Shown: positions 1 through 9,122, numbered from the stretch's first letter. The stretch is DNA of 64,000 nt from Psychrobacillus soli (GCF_006861775.1 NZ_VDGG01000007.1:46507-110506); one strand, 5' to 3'. Program-made: numbers and translations. The notes: a model not told the origin generated them from the letters alone.

Positions 1-2613
1 ATGCACGAATACTGGCACAATCTGATCGACCGCTTGTTTAGAAAGCTTGCTACATTGTTCTCTTGAAAGATCTGCCCACGTTAAACCAAGTCTTGATGTT
101 TCATCAGCAATCCATTTTAGGGCAGCATGGAATAGATCCCCTATCGCCGGGGCTTCTAGACGATATTCCGCTCGTTCTTCTAGCTTTAATCCATATGCCG
201 CATAATGGGCAAATGGACAGCTATAATATCGTTCTACACGAGAAACACTGGAGATCATCGTTTCTCCATATAAAGCGGATGTAATTTCTTGCGGGAGTCT
301 TTCTGTTTCATTGCCATGAATTAAAGGTTTCACAACGCGCTTTAAAATGGTAGACCAATATGGATCGTCCAAATAATAGTGATAAACCGACTGCCAAACT
401 GCTGGTAATTGCCCCGTTTCTAGTGCTTTTCGAAGTTGCGTGACAACATATGGTAATGTCGTCCTTGGATGACTAATCGATTGGAGATCGAATGCTACAT
501 CCGTGTGATCAGTTGGATCCATTACAGCTAGCTCTATCTCTACATCCGTGACCATTTGTTGGAGTTTTTTAATATACATCGATGGGAGCAGTGCTTTTCC
601 TTCGCTATCTGCAATTGAATACGAAACCGCTAAATAATCGGAAGCTGTGACAAATGCTTTATATACTAAATAATTTTCATCGAGTAATCGCATTTTCGAT
701 GTTGGCGCTAACTCAAATCCTACTTGCGAAAACCATTCACGTTCTGTATCGGACAATAAACCTTCATGATCCATTCGTTTCGGGAATACACCATCGTTCA
801 TCCCAATAACAAACATGGCTTTTATATTCGTTAAACGTGCAATATCGACATTTGCAACGGTTACTTGATCAATTGTTGGTGGGATACGTGAAAATGCTAG
901 TTGATCGTAACCCTCGTCTAAAATTTTCGCCGCTTCTTCTACAGTCATCTCTTTTTCACCAAACATTAAGACGAATTGATCGAGTACATTCACCCATTCA
1001 TTCCAAGCTTGTTCATGTTCTGTGGCAAGTAGTAATTGACCGCTTTCTTCTTCTGCCTGCTTTAATACTTGCAGTTTCTCATATACTTGGAGCGACTCCA
1101 TCAATGTAAATATTGCGGTTGCAATTTCCAAGCCTGTTTTACTTTGTGCAAGGGTGTCCTCAAAGTTTTTTAAAGGCCCGACGACTATATCACGGGCTGC
1201 ATGCAAATCTGCTTGCATGCTCAATTCCTCGTCGGTTTGCACTTTCGAGTAAAATTCTAAACCACGATATTTTTTATATACCCATCGTCTGGTATCAAAC
1301 CATCTATCCCCGTATATACCGAATGACAGAACGAAATTTTCGAGTCGATCAGTCCGTTCTCTCCACTTACTTTTAGAAGCGTTTAATGGGAAAAATAAAT
1401 CGGTTTTAATCGCTCGGAACATCGGTTCATATTTCCAACCAGTTCGAATGACTTCTAAAACCGTTCTACTCAGCTCGATTAATGGATGATGCAACATTGA
1501 TTTTTTTTGACTAATAAACACAGGAATATCATATTGCGGGAAAATTGTTTCGATTAGTCCTTCATAGCTTCCGGCATCTCGATGCAAAATGGCCATTTCG
1601 TTATAACGCACTTCTTTTTGTTGCATCATTTCCCTTATTTGTCTTGCAATCGCATGAATTTCTGCTCGTTTATTTGCCGCTTCCGTTATTCGCAACTTAC
1701 CTTCAATTTTCATCTCTGCCGGTGGTAACTGATCAAAATTTGCCTCGATATGGGCAAGCTCTTTCGATACAAATCTTTTTTGTTCTAATTGATGTACAAT
1801 TTCTTCTATTTCCACCTGTTCCGCTTGGGCCATTTCTAGTAATCTGGCGCAAGTATTTGCAGGCTGATAAAATAACGATTGCTCGTCTTGCGCATCAATA
1901 AGTGTCTCCATTGGAAGCGCGATTGTAATACGCTTTACTTGTTTCATTAATGCTTGGATAATTTCTAATTCTCTCGATGTAAATGTTGTAAATCCATCGA
2001 TGTAAAGTTCTGTTTTTTCAAGCAAACTGGAGTCTTTTATTTTCAAGGCAAGCAGCGTTAAATACCCTTCCCCGTCGATATAGCTTGTCCCTAGTTTTTG
2101 CTCCATCAAATCGAGCATTAGCATAAGGTCAGCTGATTTATCGAGAAGTGTTTTAGGTGCTTGGACTGCTTCTAATTGATGTAATGCATTTGCCATTGTT
2201 GCATGGTCTAAACAGTAGCGACTAAATTCTTTCATGAGTCCTTCTATTTGATCGGTAAAGCCTCGTTTTGTTGCTGTTCTATTAAATAATGTAAACGATT
2301 CTTTATGGTCTTCTAGTAAACTTCGGATAAGCATGCGATACCCGAACCCACTTATTTCTTCTTTTGCTATGCCACCCGTTTCTTGTAGTACACGCCAAGC
2401 TAACCGTTTAAATGTCGTCACTTGTGCACGTATTAACCCTTTTAAACCTGCTCCAGCCGCGAGATCGTATTCACTGGAGAAGGACATTTGGTCGGGCACA
2501 ATATAAAATAACGGATCCCCAATCGGGCTTTTTTCTAACTTATGTACAATTTCTTGTTGCATCAATGTGGTCTTCCCTGTTCCCGATCGTCCACTGATGA
2601 TTCGTAATGACAT
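1..2613 (-). CDS. addB: AddB, helicase-nuclease subunit B (3' end cut off by window edge)
   Basis: The open frame runs from an ATG at 2613 to base 1 without a stop, giving the first 871 residues of a protein that is about 1,166 residues in B. subtilis. AddB is the second subunit of the AddAB complex, which resects double-strand breaks and recognises Chi. A Walker-A-like GRSGTGKTT lies at residues 8-16. A cysteine in RYYSCPFAHY at about residue 799 matches the first ligand of the AddB iron-sulfur cluster; the other three Cys and the nuclease domain are outside the window. A GAAAGGAG Shine-Dalgarno precedes the ATG. addA would be expected further along the minus strand. Identification is by my reading of motifs and overall similarity. 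Confidence 0.93.
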   Translation of the reverse strand, partial: MSLRIISGRSGTGKTTLMQQEIVHKLEKSPIGDPLFYIVPDQMSFSSEYDLAAGAGLKGLIRAQVTTFKRLAWRVLQETGGIAKEEISGFGYRMLIRSLLEDHKESFTLFNRTATKRGFTDQIEGLMKEFSRYCLDHATMANALHQLEAVQAPKTLLDKSADLMLMLDLMEQKLGTSYIDGEGYLTLLALKIKDSSLLEKTELYIDGFTTFTSRELEIIQALMKQVKRITIALPMETLIDAQDEQSLFYQPANTCARLLEMAQAEQVEIEEIVHQLEQKRFVSKELAHIEANFDQLPPAEMKIEGKLRITEAANKRAEIHAIARQIREMMQQKEVRYNEMAILHRDAGSYEGLIETIFPQYDIPVFISQKKSMLHHPLIELSRTVLEVIRTGWKYEPMFRAIKTDLFFPLNASKSKWRERTDRLENFVLSFGIYGDRWFDTRRWVYKKYRGLEFYSKVQTDEELSMQADLHAARDIVVGPLKNFEDTLAQSKTGLEIATAIFTLMESLQVYEKLQVLKQAEEESGQLLLATEHEQAWNEWVNVLDQFVLMFGEKEMTVEEAAKILDEGYDQLAFSRIPPTIDQVTVANVDIARLTNIKAMFVIGMNDGVFPKRMDHEGLLSDTEREWFSQVGFELAPTSKMRLLDENYLVYKAFVTASDYLAVSYSIADSEGKALLPSMYIKKLQQMVTDVEIELAVMDPTDHTDVAFDLQSISHPRTTLPYVVTQLRKALETGQLPAVWQSVYHYYLDDPYWSTILKRVVKPLIHGNETERLPQEITSALYGETMISSVSRVERYYSCPFAHYAAYGLKLEERAEYRLEAPAIGDLFHAALKWIADETSRLGLTWADLSREQCSKLSKQAVDQIVPVFVH

Positions 2614-2631
2614 ATGAACTAAACTCCTTTC

Positions 2632-2700
2632 AAGAAAAAATCCGAATAACCCCTTTACTCTATTGTACAAAACATCCAATAGGGAAGGAAATTATTCGGA
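2632..2700 (-). terminator. Long hairpin with U-run between lepB and addB
   Basis: On the minus strand an extended imperfect stem, with outer arms TCCGAATAA (2692-2700) and TTATTCGGA (2641-2649) and an inner CTATTG/CAATAG pair, is followed by TTTTTTCTT. It overlaps the lepB stop codon, and the addB Shine-Dalgarno follows at once. It may terminate lepB transcription partially, or attenuate addB, since no separate addB promoter was recognised. Confidence 0.6.
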
Positions 2701-3243
2701 ACGAAAATTCACCTTAAAATCAGAAATTGGCCAGTAAATTAGTTTTACTTCACCAATGACTTCTTTTTTATCAACAAAATGAAAATAGCGACTATCTAAA
2801 CTGGAAATTCGATTATCTCCTAAAACAAATAACTTGCCCGGTGGGACGGTTTTACTACCAGTTAGCTCTAGCAACTCAAAATCCTCCGTGAAATTTGTTT
2901 CGGTATTCATATAAGGTTCATATGACCTCAAAAATGGCTCTTCCACTTTTTGATTGTTTATGAATAATTCATCATTTTCATAAGTAATGATATCGCCAGG
3001 CAATCCAATGACACGTTTCACATAATCCTCTTTTTCATCACTATGAAAAATAACAATATCCATTCGCTTAATCGTTGTTATTTTACTAATGATAACATGA
3101 TTATGATCATGAAGTGTTGGCATCATTGACTCTCCAACAACTTCATAATTTGTTGCTAAAAACGATCGAACGAACAAAACGACTACAAATCCAATGGCTA
3201 AAGCTATAAGCCATTCTATTATTTCTTTTTTCGTTTTACTCAA
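2692..3243 (-). CDS. lepB: Type I signal peptidase
   Basis: This 183-residue membrane-anchored serine protease removes signal peptides from secreted proteins. One N-terminal membrane segment (about residues 9-30) is followed by the catalytic serine box VVGESMMPT (Ser39), the lysine box YVKRVIGLPGD (Lys76) and the later LGDNRISSLDSR box, the Gram-positive S26 layout. It lies 3 bp from the VTT-domain gene upstream, so the two are probably co-transcribed. The family often has several paralogues per genome, so a lettered sip name cannot be given from sequence alone. Confidence 0.93.
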   Translation of the reverse strand: MSKTKKEIIEWLIALAIGFVVVLFVRSFLATNYEVVGESMMPTLHDHNHVIISKITTIKRMDIVIFHSDEKEDYVKRVIGLPGDIITYENDELFINNQKVEEPFLRSYEPYMNTETNFTEDFELLELTGSKTVPPGKLFVLGDNRISSLDSRYFHFVDKKEVIGEVKLIYWPISDFKVNFRSE

Positions 3244-3245
3244 AT

Positions 3246-3881
3246 TTATCTCCTTTCTTTCATTATCTTTCTGTCATTCGGAAAGTTATGTAAATCTGCC
3301 TCAACCTTTTTTTCAATTCGCTTCTCTACTCTTTTTCCGACAAACCATAGAATGATAATAATGAGGACCACAATCGTTGTTCGAATCGGCTGGGTAATAA
3401 GTGCTTTAATATCCGAACCGATAAAACTAACGATGAAAATCATGATTAGCTTACCCAAAGTAACCGTCCACAAATACGTCTTCTTCTTCATATTGGAAAG
3501 ACCAGCAACAATATTCACAAGTGCAGAGGGAGTAAATGGAAAACATATAAGTAAAAAAAGTGGACCAAATCCATTCCTCTCTACCCATAATATTAATTTT
3601 TGAATCTTTTCATGTCTTGTTACAAAGCCAAGTACACGTGCTCGTCCATATTTTCGAATAACTAAAAAGACTGTATATGCACCTAGAACGGAACCCGCCC
3701 AAGAAAGTAAAAATCCAAAGAGTAACCCATAGGCCGTTACATTGGCTACGATAAACACAATTAACGGTAAAAACGGCAAAAAAGCTTCTAAAAAGGGTAA
3801 AAGGATACCGATTATCGGTCCTAGCGCACGATAATCCTGCGTTAAATTTGTAAACGTATCCATTGAAAACCAATCAAACAT
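3246..3881 (-). CDS. VTT/DedA-like (TVP38/TMEM64 family) membrane protein
   Basis: The 211-residue hydrophobic protein has five or six membrane segments and the VTT-type core with a GxxxG-rich stretch around LSWAGSVLGAYTVFLVIRKYG and FPFTPSALVNIVAGL. Relatives are proposed lipid scramblases or flippases of the DedA superfamily; no substrate can be assigned here. The frame stays open upstream to 3935, but the ATG at 3881 is chosen because GGAGGAG sits seven bases before it. The C-terminus is a charged tail rich in Lys and Glu. It stands directly before lepB, with the divergent azlCD operon on its other side. Confidence 0.8.
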   Translation of the reverse strand: MFDWFSMDTFTNLTQDYRALGPIIGILLPFLEAFLPFLPLIVFIVANVTAYGLLFGFLLSWAGSVLGAYTVFLVIRKYGRARVLGFVTRHEKIQKLILWVERNGFGPLFLLICFPFTPSALVNIVAGLSNMKKKTYLWTVTLGKLIMIFIVSFIGSDIKALITQPIRTTIVVLIIIILWFVGKRVEKRIEKKVEADLHNFPNDRKIMKERR

Positions 3882-3930
3882 GTTACTCTCCTCCAACATA
3901 TGTATGTTTATACTATTCCCATATTTCTTA

Positions 3931-3959
3931 TTCATAAAACTATTCAGTTATAGTATAAT
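3931..3959 (+). promoter_or_regulatory. Possible sigma-A promoter of azlCD
   Basis: TTCATA and TATAAT are separated by 17 bp, about 30 bp before the azlC start. The -10 box is perfect and the -35 box is weak. Confidence 0.5.
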
Positions 3960-3990
3960 TTGTCTATTATGATTTTTTAGGTGGTGACTA

Positions 3991-4716
3991 TTGTTGAATA
4001 ATAATTCATTTGTTTTAGGTTTAAAAGCAGGGTTAAGTATTGCAATCGGATATTTCCCAGTCGCATTAACATTCGGCTTACTTGCCAAAACATCAGGTCT
4101 GTCCATTTGGGAAGCTACTGCGATGAGTATTTTCGTTTATGCGGGAGCATCACAATACATGTCTTTAACGCTAATTTCAAAAGGGGTTGACCCTATTTTA
4201 ATCGTTTTAAATACATTTGTCCTTAATATACGTCACTTCTTAATGACGGCTGCACTCAATGAAAAGATGCAGAGCGAAAAAAGATGGATTAAAGGAATTT
4301 ACGCTTTCGGCATTACAGATGAATCTTTTTCTGTACTCGCGACGAGAAAAGAGGCAAAGATTGGAACAGCCTTTGCATTTGGTGTCGCCTTTATTGCTTA
4401 TAGCAGTTGGGTTGTATTCACTGCTGTTGGACATGTGATTGGCGCAAATCTACCGCAATTTTTACAAGCTGCGATGTCCATTGCATTATACGCGATGTTT
4501 GTAGGTTTGCTCGTACCGTCCATGCGCGGAAATCGAAAAGTAGTCATGCTTGCACTGATTGCCGCTGCTATTAATGGATTTTTCTTTTGGACCGGGGTTT
4601 TATCAACAGGATGGTCCATTTTAGTTGCAACATTAGCATCCTCTATTTTTGTAGAAATTATTTATGCTAAGCATGAAAAGCGTAAGCGTATTGCTGGGCA
4701 GCTGAAAGGAGCTTAA
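3991..4716 (+). CDS. azlC: AzlC family branched-chain amino-acid exporter, large subunit
   Basis: The 241-residue integral membrane protein matches AzlC, the larger half of the AzlCD (LIV-E type) exporter of branched-chain amino acids and azaleucine. The N-terminal GLKAGLSIAIGYFPVALTFGLLA and the following AGASQYMSLTLI stretch are typical. Translation starts at TTG, either 3991 or 3994, after AGGTGGTGAC; the second TTG has the better spacing. azlD follows after 4 bp. The neighbouring ilv-leu biosynthetic genes are 20 kb away, so any functional link is inferred. Confidence 0.9.
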   Translation: MLNNNSFVLGLKAGLSIAIGYFPVALTFGLLAKTSGLSIWEATAMSIFVYAGASQYMSLTLISKGVDPILIVLNTFVLNIRHFLMTAALNEKMQSEKRWIKGIYAFGITDESFSVLATRKEAKIGTAFAFGVAFIAYSSWVVFTAVGHVIGANLPQFLQAAMSIALYAMFVGLLVPSMRGNRKVVMLALIAAAINGFFFWTGVLSTGWSILVATLASSIFVEIIYAKHEKRKRIAGQLKGA

Positions 4717-4720
4717 ATAA

Positions 4721-5029
4721 ATGGGAGCATGGTATTGGTGGACATTACTGGGCATGGCACTAGTTACATATATTCCTCGGGCGATCCCGCTTACTTTTTT
4801 AGAAGGAAAAGAATTACCACCAGTTGTTTCTGGTGTGTTACGCAATATCCCATTCGCAGTTTTAGGAGCATTAATATTCCCTGCTATTTTATATGTCCAA
4901 GAAGGGAATCTTTTGTTCGGATTCATCGGAACGGTCGTCGCCTTTACTTTAGCTATTCTTTTTTCTAATGTGATGGTTGTTGTTTTAGGGACAATTGGGG
5001 TATTAGCCGTATATAGTTTGATATTTTGA
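4721..5029 (+). CDS. azlD: AzlD family branched-chain amino-acid exporter, small subunit
   Basis: This 102-residue protein with about four membrane segments is the small partner of AzlC. The TYIPRAIPLTFL motif near residue 16 and LRNIPFAVLGALIFPAIL are characteristic of the family. It starts 4 bp after azlC and has a Shine-Dalgarno (AAAGGAG) inside the azlC 3' end, so the two are translated from one message. No terminator separates its stop from the repeat array that begins 16 bp later; the first hairpin downstream is at 5436. Confidence 0.9.
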   Translation: MGAWYWWTLLGMALVTYIPRAIPLTFLEGKELPPVVSGVLRNIPFAVLGALIFPAILYVQEGNLLFGFIGTVVAFTLAILFSNVMVVVLGTIGVLAVYSLIF

Positions 5030-5044
5030 TTGTTGATTACATCA

Positions 5045-5413
5045 TTTTGTGATTTGGAGGGTGGATCTTGCGATTTGCAAGGTCTATTTTGCGATTCTAG
5101 GTCTATATCTTGCGATTCACCTGGATCTTGTGATTTCGAGGGTGCATCTTGCGATTTGCCGAGTCTATCTTGCGATTCGGAGGGCTTATTTTGCGATTCT
5201 GGGACTCTATCTTGCGATTCACCTGGATCTTGTGATTTCGAGGGTGCATCTTGCGATTTGCCGGGTCTATCTTGCGATTCGGAGGGCTTATTTTGCGATT
5301 CTGGGACTCTATCTTGCGATTCACCTGGATCTTGCGATTCGGAGGGCTTATTTTGCGATTTGCCAAGTCTATCTTGCGATTCTGCCTCCTTATCTTGCGA
5401 TTTGATTAGCTGC
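5045..5413 (+). repeat. Family A array: 18 units of a 21-bp phased repeat
   Basis: Eighteen consecutive units begin with TCTTGCGATT (or TTTTGCGATT, TCTTGTGATT), followed by about 11 variable bases. Fifteen units are 21 bp and three are 18 bp (starting at 5108, 5210 and 5312). The 18-bp units recur at exactly 102 bp, showing a larger segmental duplication of five units. The array lies between azlD and the convergent csbA, 23 bp from the terminator. All reading frames stay open because 21 is a multiple of three and the units lack stops. The long ORFs here are therefore a by-product and I do not call them genes. Confidence 0.9.
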
Positions 5414-5435
5414 ACTCACTATTTCCACACATACA

Positions 5436-5467
5436 GAAAAAATCCGCCTCAAGAGACGGATTTTTTC
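5436..5467. terminator. Bidirectional terminator between azlCD and csbA
   Basis: AAAAAATCCG and CGGATTTTTT flank a short loop with CTC/GAG pairs, giving a U-run on both strands. On the minus strand it overlaps the last codons of csbA. Confidence 0.85.
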
Positions 5468-5700
5468 TTTGGTTTCTTACTTTTAGTAGAATACCAGAAT
5501 CCTACAGTTAGTGATGCTGCATCTAATAGATAAATCCACCATCTGTGCGTATATCCAGCTTGTACGGAAGCTGCGAATAATGCGACTGTCAATACTAGCG
5601 CCACATAATGATTAAACGTGATGCGTGTAAAAAGAATAACAAGTAGTGCAGGTGCAAAAATGGCTAGTATTATTTGTGTTGATAAAGATAATGTTTCCAT
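5449..5700 (-). CDS. csbA: CsbA family small membrane protein
   Basis: The 83-residue protein has two or three membrane segments and the conserved LFTRITFNHYVALVLTVAL stretch of the CsbA/DUF2198 family, followed by a Lys-rich tail. In B. subtilis csbA belongs to the sigma-B general stress regulon and its biochemical role is unknown. It begins 8 bp after minJ ends, so it is probably the last gene of the minJ transcript. The C-terminal codons run into the terminator hairpin. I did not see an obvious sigma-B promoter. Confidence 0.85.
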   Translation of the reverse strand: METLSLSTQIILAIFAPALLVILFTRITFNHYVALVLTVALFAASVQAGYTHRWWIYLLDAASLTVGFWYSTKSKKPKKKSVS

Positions 5701-5708
5701 AAATTCTC

Positions 5709-6878
5709 CTACCTTACTAGGATCAGCCCTAGTCGATAATGATCATGTCTAAACAAAATATGTTGACGTAAACGAAGCTCACCGCTGAAATCCAATATTT
5801 CTAAGCGACAATGCGCTGCATTTATTTGTACTGCTTCATATAATTCTTGCTCGTTCGTCACTTTTTGTCCATTCACTTTCACAATACGTTCTCCGATGAG
5901 AAGCCCCATTTTTTCTGCTGGGGAATCAGAAAGTACTGCTGCTATCATAACACCATTTGACTGTGGAGACACCGCAAACGATCCAGACGTCTCTTTCTTA
6001 TATTCAATATAAGTAATGAGTAGTCTAGCTAATACAGCGAGTGCGATAGCAATTGCACTAATGAGGGGCATTACATAGCCAACCGCCCCAATGATTGTCA
6101 CGATAATTCCAAGCTGCCAAACCTTTTTCCCATATCTAGGAAAAAAGTGAGCCGGTAGAGTATGTCTACTTTTCTGTTGGAATCCTATTACGAATGGAAA
6201 TAACACAAGGGAAAAAGTAGATTCTCCTAACGTAAATTGAGGCCAATATGGAATATACGAACTAATCACATCACCTGGAATAACGAGTAAAACCGGTAAT
6301 AACCATAATCGTTTCGTTATATATTCCATCGCTTCAATGCCACGAGCGGTATCTGCTAACCGCGGAGAAGCATGGCTTGCACCGTGCTTTTGAATGAGCG
6401 CCCCTTCTGCAATTAGTAACAATCCTGCTAAAATCGCGATTGGGACAATTGCTTCATCCATTATATTAAGTCCAGTTAATTTCCATGAAAATATATTGAA
6501 CGACCAGTTATATACATCAATTATATACAACGTAGCTACACTTAAAGCAATTGCGAAAATGGCAGAACCAACTTGATACATAAACAACAAAACAATCAAA
6601 ACCATCCACGCACTAAATATGTATAACCATGGAGTTGGCATTACAAGTCCAATTCCGACACTAATGACTGATAAAATGATTGCCCATATGTATCCATCAA
6701 TCACAAGTCGCTTTGCTTCTGTCCATCCCCATAAAATTCGTGTTCGCAACTGTCTTCTTTCTCGTTTTACACGATAGTAACCGATTAAAATAGAGAAAAG
6801 GACCGTAATATATATTGCTGGATGAAGGAAAAACCGTCCGATTCCTTTAACCACTTCGATTAATAATTCCTCTACCAT
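5709..6878 (-). CDS. minJ: MinJ-like polytopic PDZ-domain cell-division topology protein
   Basis: The 389-residue protein has about six to eight membrane segments in the first 280 residues and a C-terminal PDZ domain (about residues 300-370, with VLSDSPAEKMGLLIGERIVKVNG-like residues). This is the architecture of MinJ (YvjD), which bridges DivIVA and MinD and restricts septation at poles and old septa. The ATG at 6878 is preferred over upstream ATGs because AGGAGG lies six bases before it. Neighbours ctpB and csbA agree with the B. subtilis order, but swrA, present between ctpB and minJ there, is absent here. Confidence 0.87.
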   Translation of the reverse strand: MVEELLIEVVKGIGRFFLHPAIYITVLFSILIGYYRVKRERRQLRTRILWGWTEAKRLVIDGYIWAIILSVISVGIGLVMPTPWLYIFSAWMVLIVLLFMYQVGSAIFAIALSVATLYIIDVYNWSFNIFSWKLTGLNIMDEAIVPIAILAGLLLIAEGALIQKHGASHASPRLADTARGIEAMEYITKRLWLLPVLLVIPGDVISSYIPYWPQFTLGESTFSLVLFPFVIGFQQKSRHTLPAHFFPRYGKKVWQLGIIVTIIGAVGYVMPLISAIAIALAVLARLLITYIEYKKETSGSFAVSPQSNGVMIAAVLSDSPAEKMGLLIGERIVKVNGQKVTNEQELYEAVQINAAHCRLEILDFSGELRLRQHILFRHDHYRLGLILVR

Positions 6879-6960
6879 ACGCATCCTCCTCGCTTGCACA
6901 TATCCTTCCTATTATTGTAACAAACGAGGAGCCTTTTGCGTATAGGATTTTCGTATAGTC

Positions 6961-8379
6961 TTATTTTTTTATATCATGTATTAAATAGCCGATACCCACT
7001 TGTAATTGCTTATCATTTTCTTTTTTAGCTTTATATTCCGAAACTGTTTCCGTTAAAGATTGAAATAAAGCGCCGTTTATTTCGCTCCCCTCACCTAAAC
7101 TTCTTTCTTGTCGATAATTTTCGATCGCATCTTCTGTGCCTTCGTCAAAATAGCCATCTTCTCTGCCGATATTATAGCCGAGCGCACTTAACACTTGTTG
7201 GACATATTTAATCTCTTCCCCGTAATCGCCCATTCGGAATTCTCCGCTTAAGTATTTTTGGTCCATTGCAAATAATTCTTCTTGTTCTACTTTTAAATCT
7301 GCTTCAATCCCTTTATGATGAATCCATTCTTGTTTTGGTGTTAGCCATTTATGGGTGGATATTTTCAGCTTGCCACCATTTGATAATGGATGTGTCTCTT
7401 GTACCGTCCCTTTACCGAAACTAGTTTCTCCTACGATTAGCGCTCGATTATTATCTTTAAGTGCTCCTGCTAATACTTCACTCGCCGATGCACTTCCACC
7501 ATTTTGCAATAGAACAGTAGGTACTTTATTTAAATAAGGGGCCTCATTACTTTCTGTGTTTAACATTTCTAAGACACCTTTGGCATTTTGCATATATGCA
7601 AAAGTCGTTCCATTTTTCATTAACGTACCAATGACAGAAGAAACACTAAATAAGTAGCCACCAGGATTTCCCCTGACGTCAATGACTAGTCCGTCAATAC
7701 CACGCTCTACTAAGGATTTTGTTTGCTTTCCCCACTCTTCCCCGGTTTTTTCGCCAAATAATGAAATAGTAACAATCCCGATGGAATGATCATCCACTTC
7801 ATATATTTCACTTGAAACCGTGTGCATTGCAATTATATCCCTTTTCATATGTAACTCTACATGGCGATTTTCACTTGCGCGATAAATCGTCATTTTCAAC
7901 GTCGTTCCCTTGTCTCCACTTAATAATTGAACAAGCTCAGCCATCGTTTTTCCGTCTACTCTTTCCTCATTCACCCTAACAATTTCATCTTGTGACTTCA
8001 ATCCTGCCTTATAAGCTGGGGAATCTTTTATCGGTGCAACGACGATAAATTTCCCTGCTGATTGCATAATTTCTACACCAATCCCAACACGTTCTTCTGC
8101 TAGTGATGCTTCTTGGTTCTCCGCTTCTTCCTTTGTCAAATACGTACTATGCGGATCTTCTAACGCTTCGGTCATTCCCCGAATAGCACCCTCGACTAAA
8201 AGCTTCTCATTTTTTGAAAACACCGCCTCTTTTTTGATTAATTGAAATGCTTCGTCAATCACTTGACTATTACTAACCCCTGTTGAAACGGAGCTAGAAG
8301 ATTTTCCAAACCAAAAATACACGAATCCGAGTAAAATAATAAATAACAACACATATAAAAAAATCCGACTTTTGCGCAA
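6961..8379 (-). CDS. ctpB: S41 C-terminal processing protease, CtpB-like
   Basis: The 472-residue protein has an N-terminal membrane anchor, a PDZ domain (about residues 90-175), an S41 protease domain and a C-terminal peptidoglycan-binding-like repeat (GDYGEEIKYVQQVLSALGY). The serine-lysine dyad is visible as NGGSASASEV (Ser about 298) and SFGKGTVQ (Lys about 323, Gln about 327). In B. subtilis CtpB cleaves SpoIVFA during sigma-K activation, so the gene hints that the organism sporulates. The TTG at 8379 is chosen because GGAGG is six bases upstream; the TTG at 8385 abuts the Shine-Dalgarno. Confidence 0.88.
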   Translation of the reverse strand: MRKSRIFLYVLLFIILLGFVYFWFGKSSSSVSTGVSNSQVIDEAFQLIKKEAVFSKNEKLLVEGAIRGMTEALEDPHSTYLTKEEAENQEASLAEERVGIGVEIMQSAGKFIVVAPIKDSPAYKAGLKSQDEIVRVNEERVDGKTMAELVQLLSGDKGTTLKMTIYRASENRHVELHMKRDIIAMHTVSSEIYEVDDHSIGIVTISLFGEKTGEEWGKQTKSLVERGIDGLVIDVRGNPGGYLFSVSSVIGTLMKNGTTFAYMQNAKGVLEMLNTESNEAPYLNKVPTVLLQNGGSASASEVLAGALKDNNRALIVGETSFGKGTVQETHPLSNGGKLKISTHKWLTPKQEWIHHKGIEADLKVEQEELFAMDQKYLSGEFRMGDYGEEIKYVQQVLSALGYNIGREDGYFDEGTEDAIENYRQERSLGEGSEINGALFQSLTETVSEYKAKKENDKQLQVGIGYLIHDIKK

Positions 8380-8450
8380 GTTCAACCTCCTACTTTTCCA
8401 CTAATATATGTGTGAAAAGCGAAGTTTAATACTTGCCCAAAAATCGGTAC

Positions 8451-9029
8451 TTATTTTAAATTGCTTACATAGTCTGTAAGCATCTGTTCATCCATAGGTC
8501 CAACTATTTTATTTTGAATCGTCCCGGTAGTATCAATCATGTAAGTTGTTGGAATCGTAATTGCTTGATACGTTTTTCCAACATCTCCTTCTTCATCTAA
8601 AGGAATAGGAAAACTAAGTCCATAATCTTCTTTAAAGAGTTCTACTTTCTCGATGCCAACATCTGAGCTCGTTAAGTTAACAGCTAAAATTTCCACATTT
8701 TCTTGTTCTGCCATATCTTCATAATAGTTTTGCATATGAGGCATTTCGGCTTTACAAGGAGGACACCAAGTTGCCCAAAAGTTTAGCACCACTTTTTTTC
8801 CTTGATAGTCGGAAAGTGTCACTTCTTCTCCATCAAGCGTTGTAAGCGTAAAGTTTGGAGCACGATCCCCGTGACCAATTCCTTCGTTTGCAGGGTTTGC
8901 TGCCATATCGGTTCCCATTTGTTCTCCTGCAAATGCTTCTGTTTCGTCTATATTGTTTCTTACAAAGGAAATTGTAGCAATTGCGACTAAGCAACCTACA
9001 ATTAATAAGCCTATTATTTTTTTCATCAC
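8451..9029 (-). CDS. Membrane-anchored TlpA/ResA-like thiol-disulfide oxidoreductase
   Basis: The 192-residue protein has an N-terminal membrane segment (residues 4-24), a short linker and a thioredoxin fold with the active site FWATWCPPC (Cys89, Cys92). TlpA-type proteins reduce exported cysteines, for instance of apocytochrome c; ResA is the B. subtilis example. The cccB cytochrome gene a few kilobases upstream is a possible client, but that is inference. Translation starts at GTG 9029 or ATG 9026, after GGAGG. It stands between the M23 hydrolase gene and ctpB, an insertion relative to the B. subtilis order. Confidence 0.85.
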   Translation of the reverse strand: MMKKIIGLLIVGCLVAIATISFVRNNIDETEAFAGEQMGTDMAANPANEGIGHGDRAPNFTLTTLDGEEVTLSDYQGKKVVLNFWATWCPPCKAEMPHMQNYYEDMAEQENVEILAVNLTSSDVGIEKVELFKEDYGLSFPIPLDEEGDVGKTYQAITIPTTYMIDTTGTIQNKIVGPMDEQMLTDYVSNLK

Positions 9030-9122
9030 AGCGTGCCTCCATCAACACATTTTTCAATACGTCATCGCTCTTATTATAAACTGAATGCACAGTTGTATAC
9101 TAATTTATTGATTGCGACAAAA

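Noticed and set aside
5045..5413. CRISPR array
   Set aside because: Conserved cores are 10-12 bp, variable parts about 11 bp and themselves repeated. There is no repeat of 23-40 bp with unique spacers and no cas gene nearby.
4633..5533. Several overlapping long ORFs on both strands (SQD-, SCDS- and NRKI-rich heptapeptide repeats) over array i
   Set aside because: They arise because 21-bp units lack stops and preserve frame. Four frames are open at once, none has a convincing start, and one overlaps azlC and azlD antisense.
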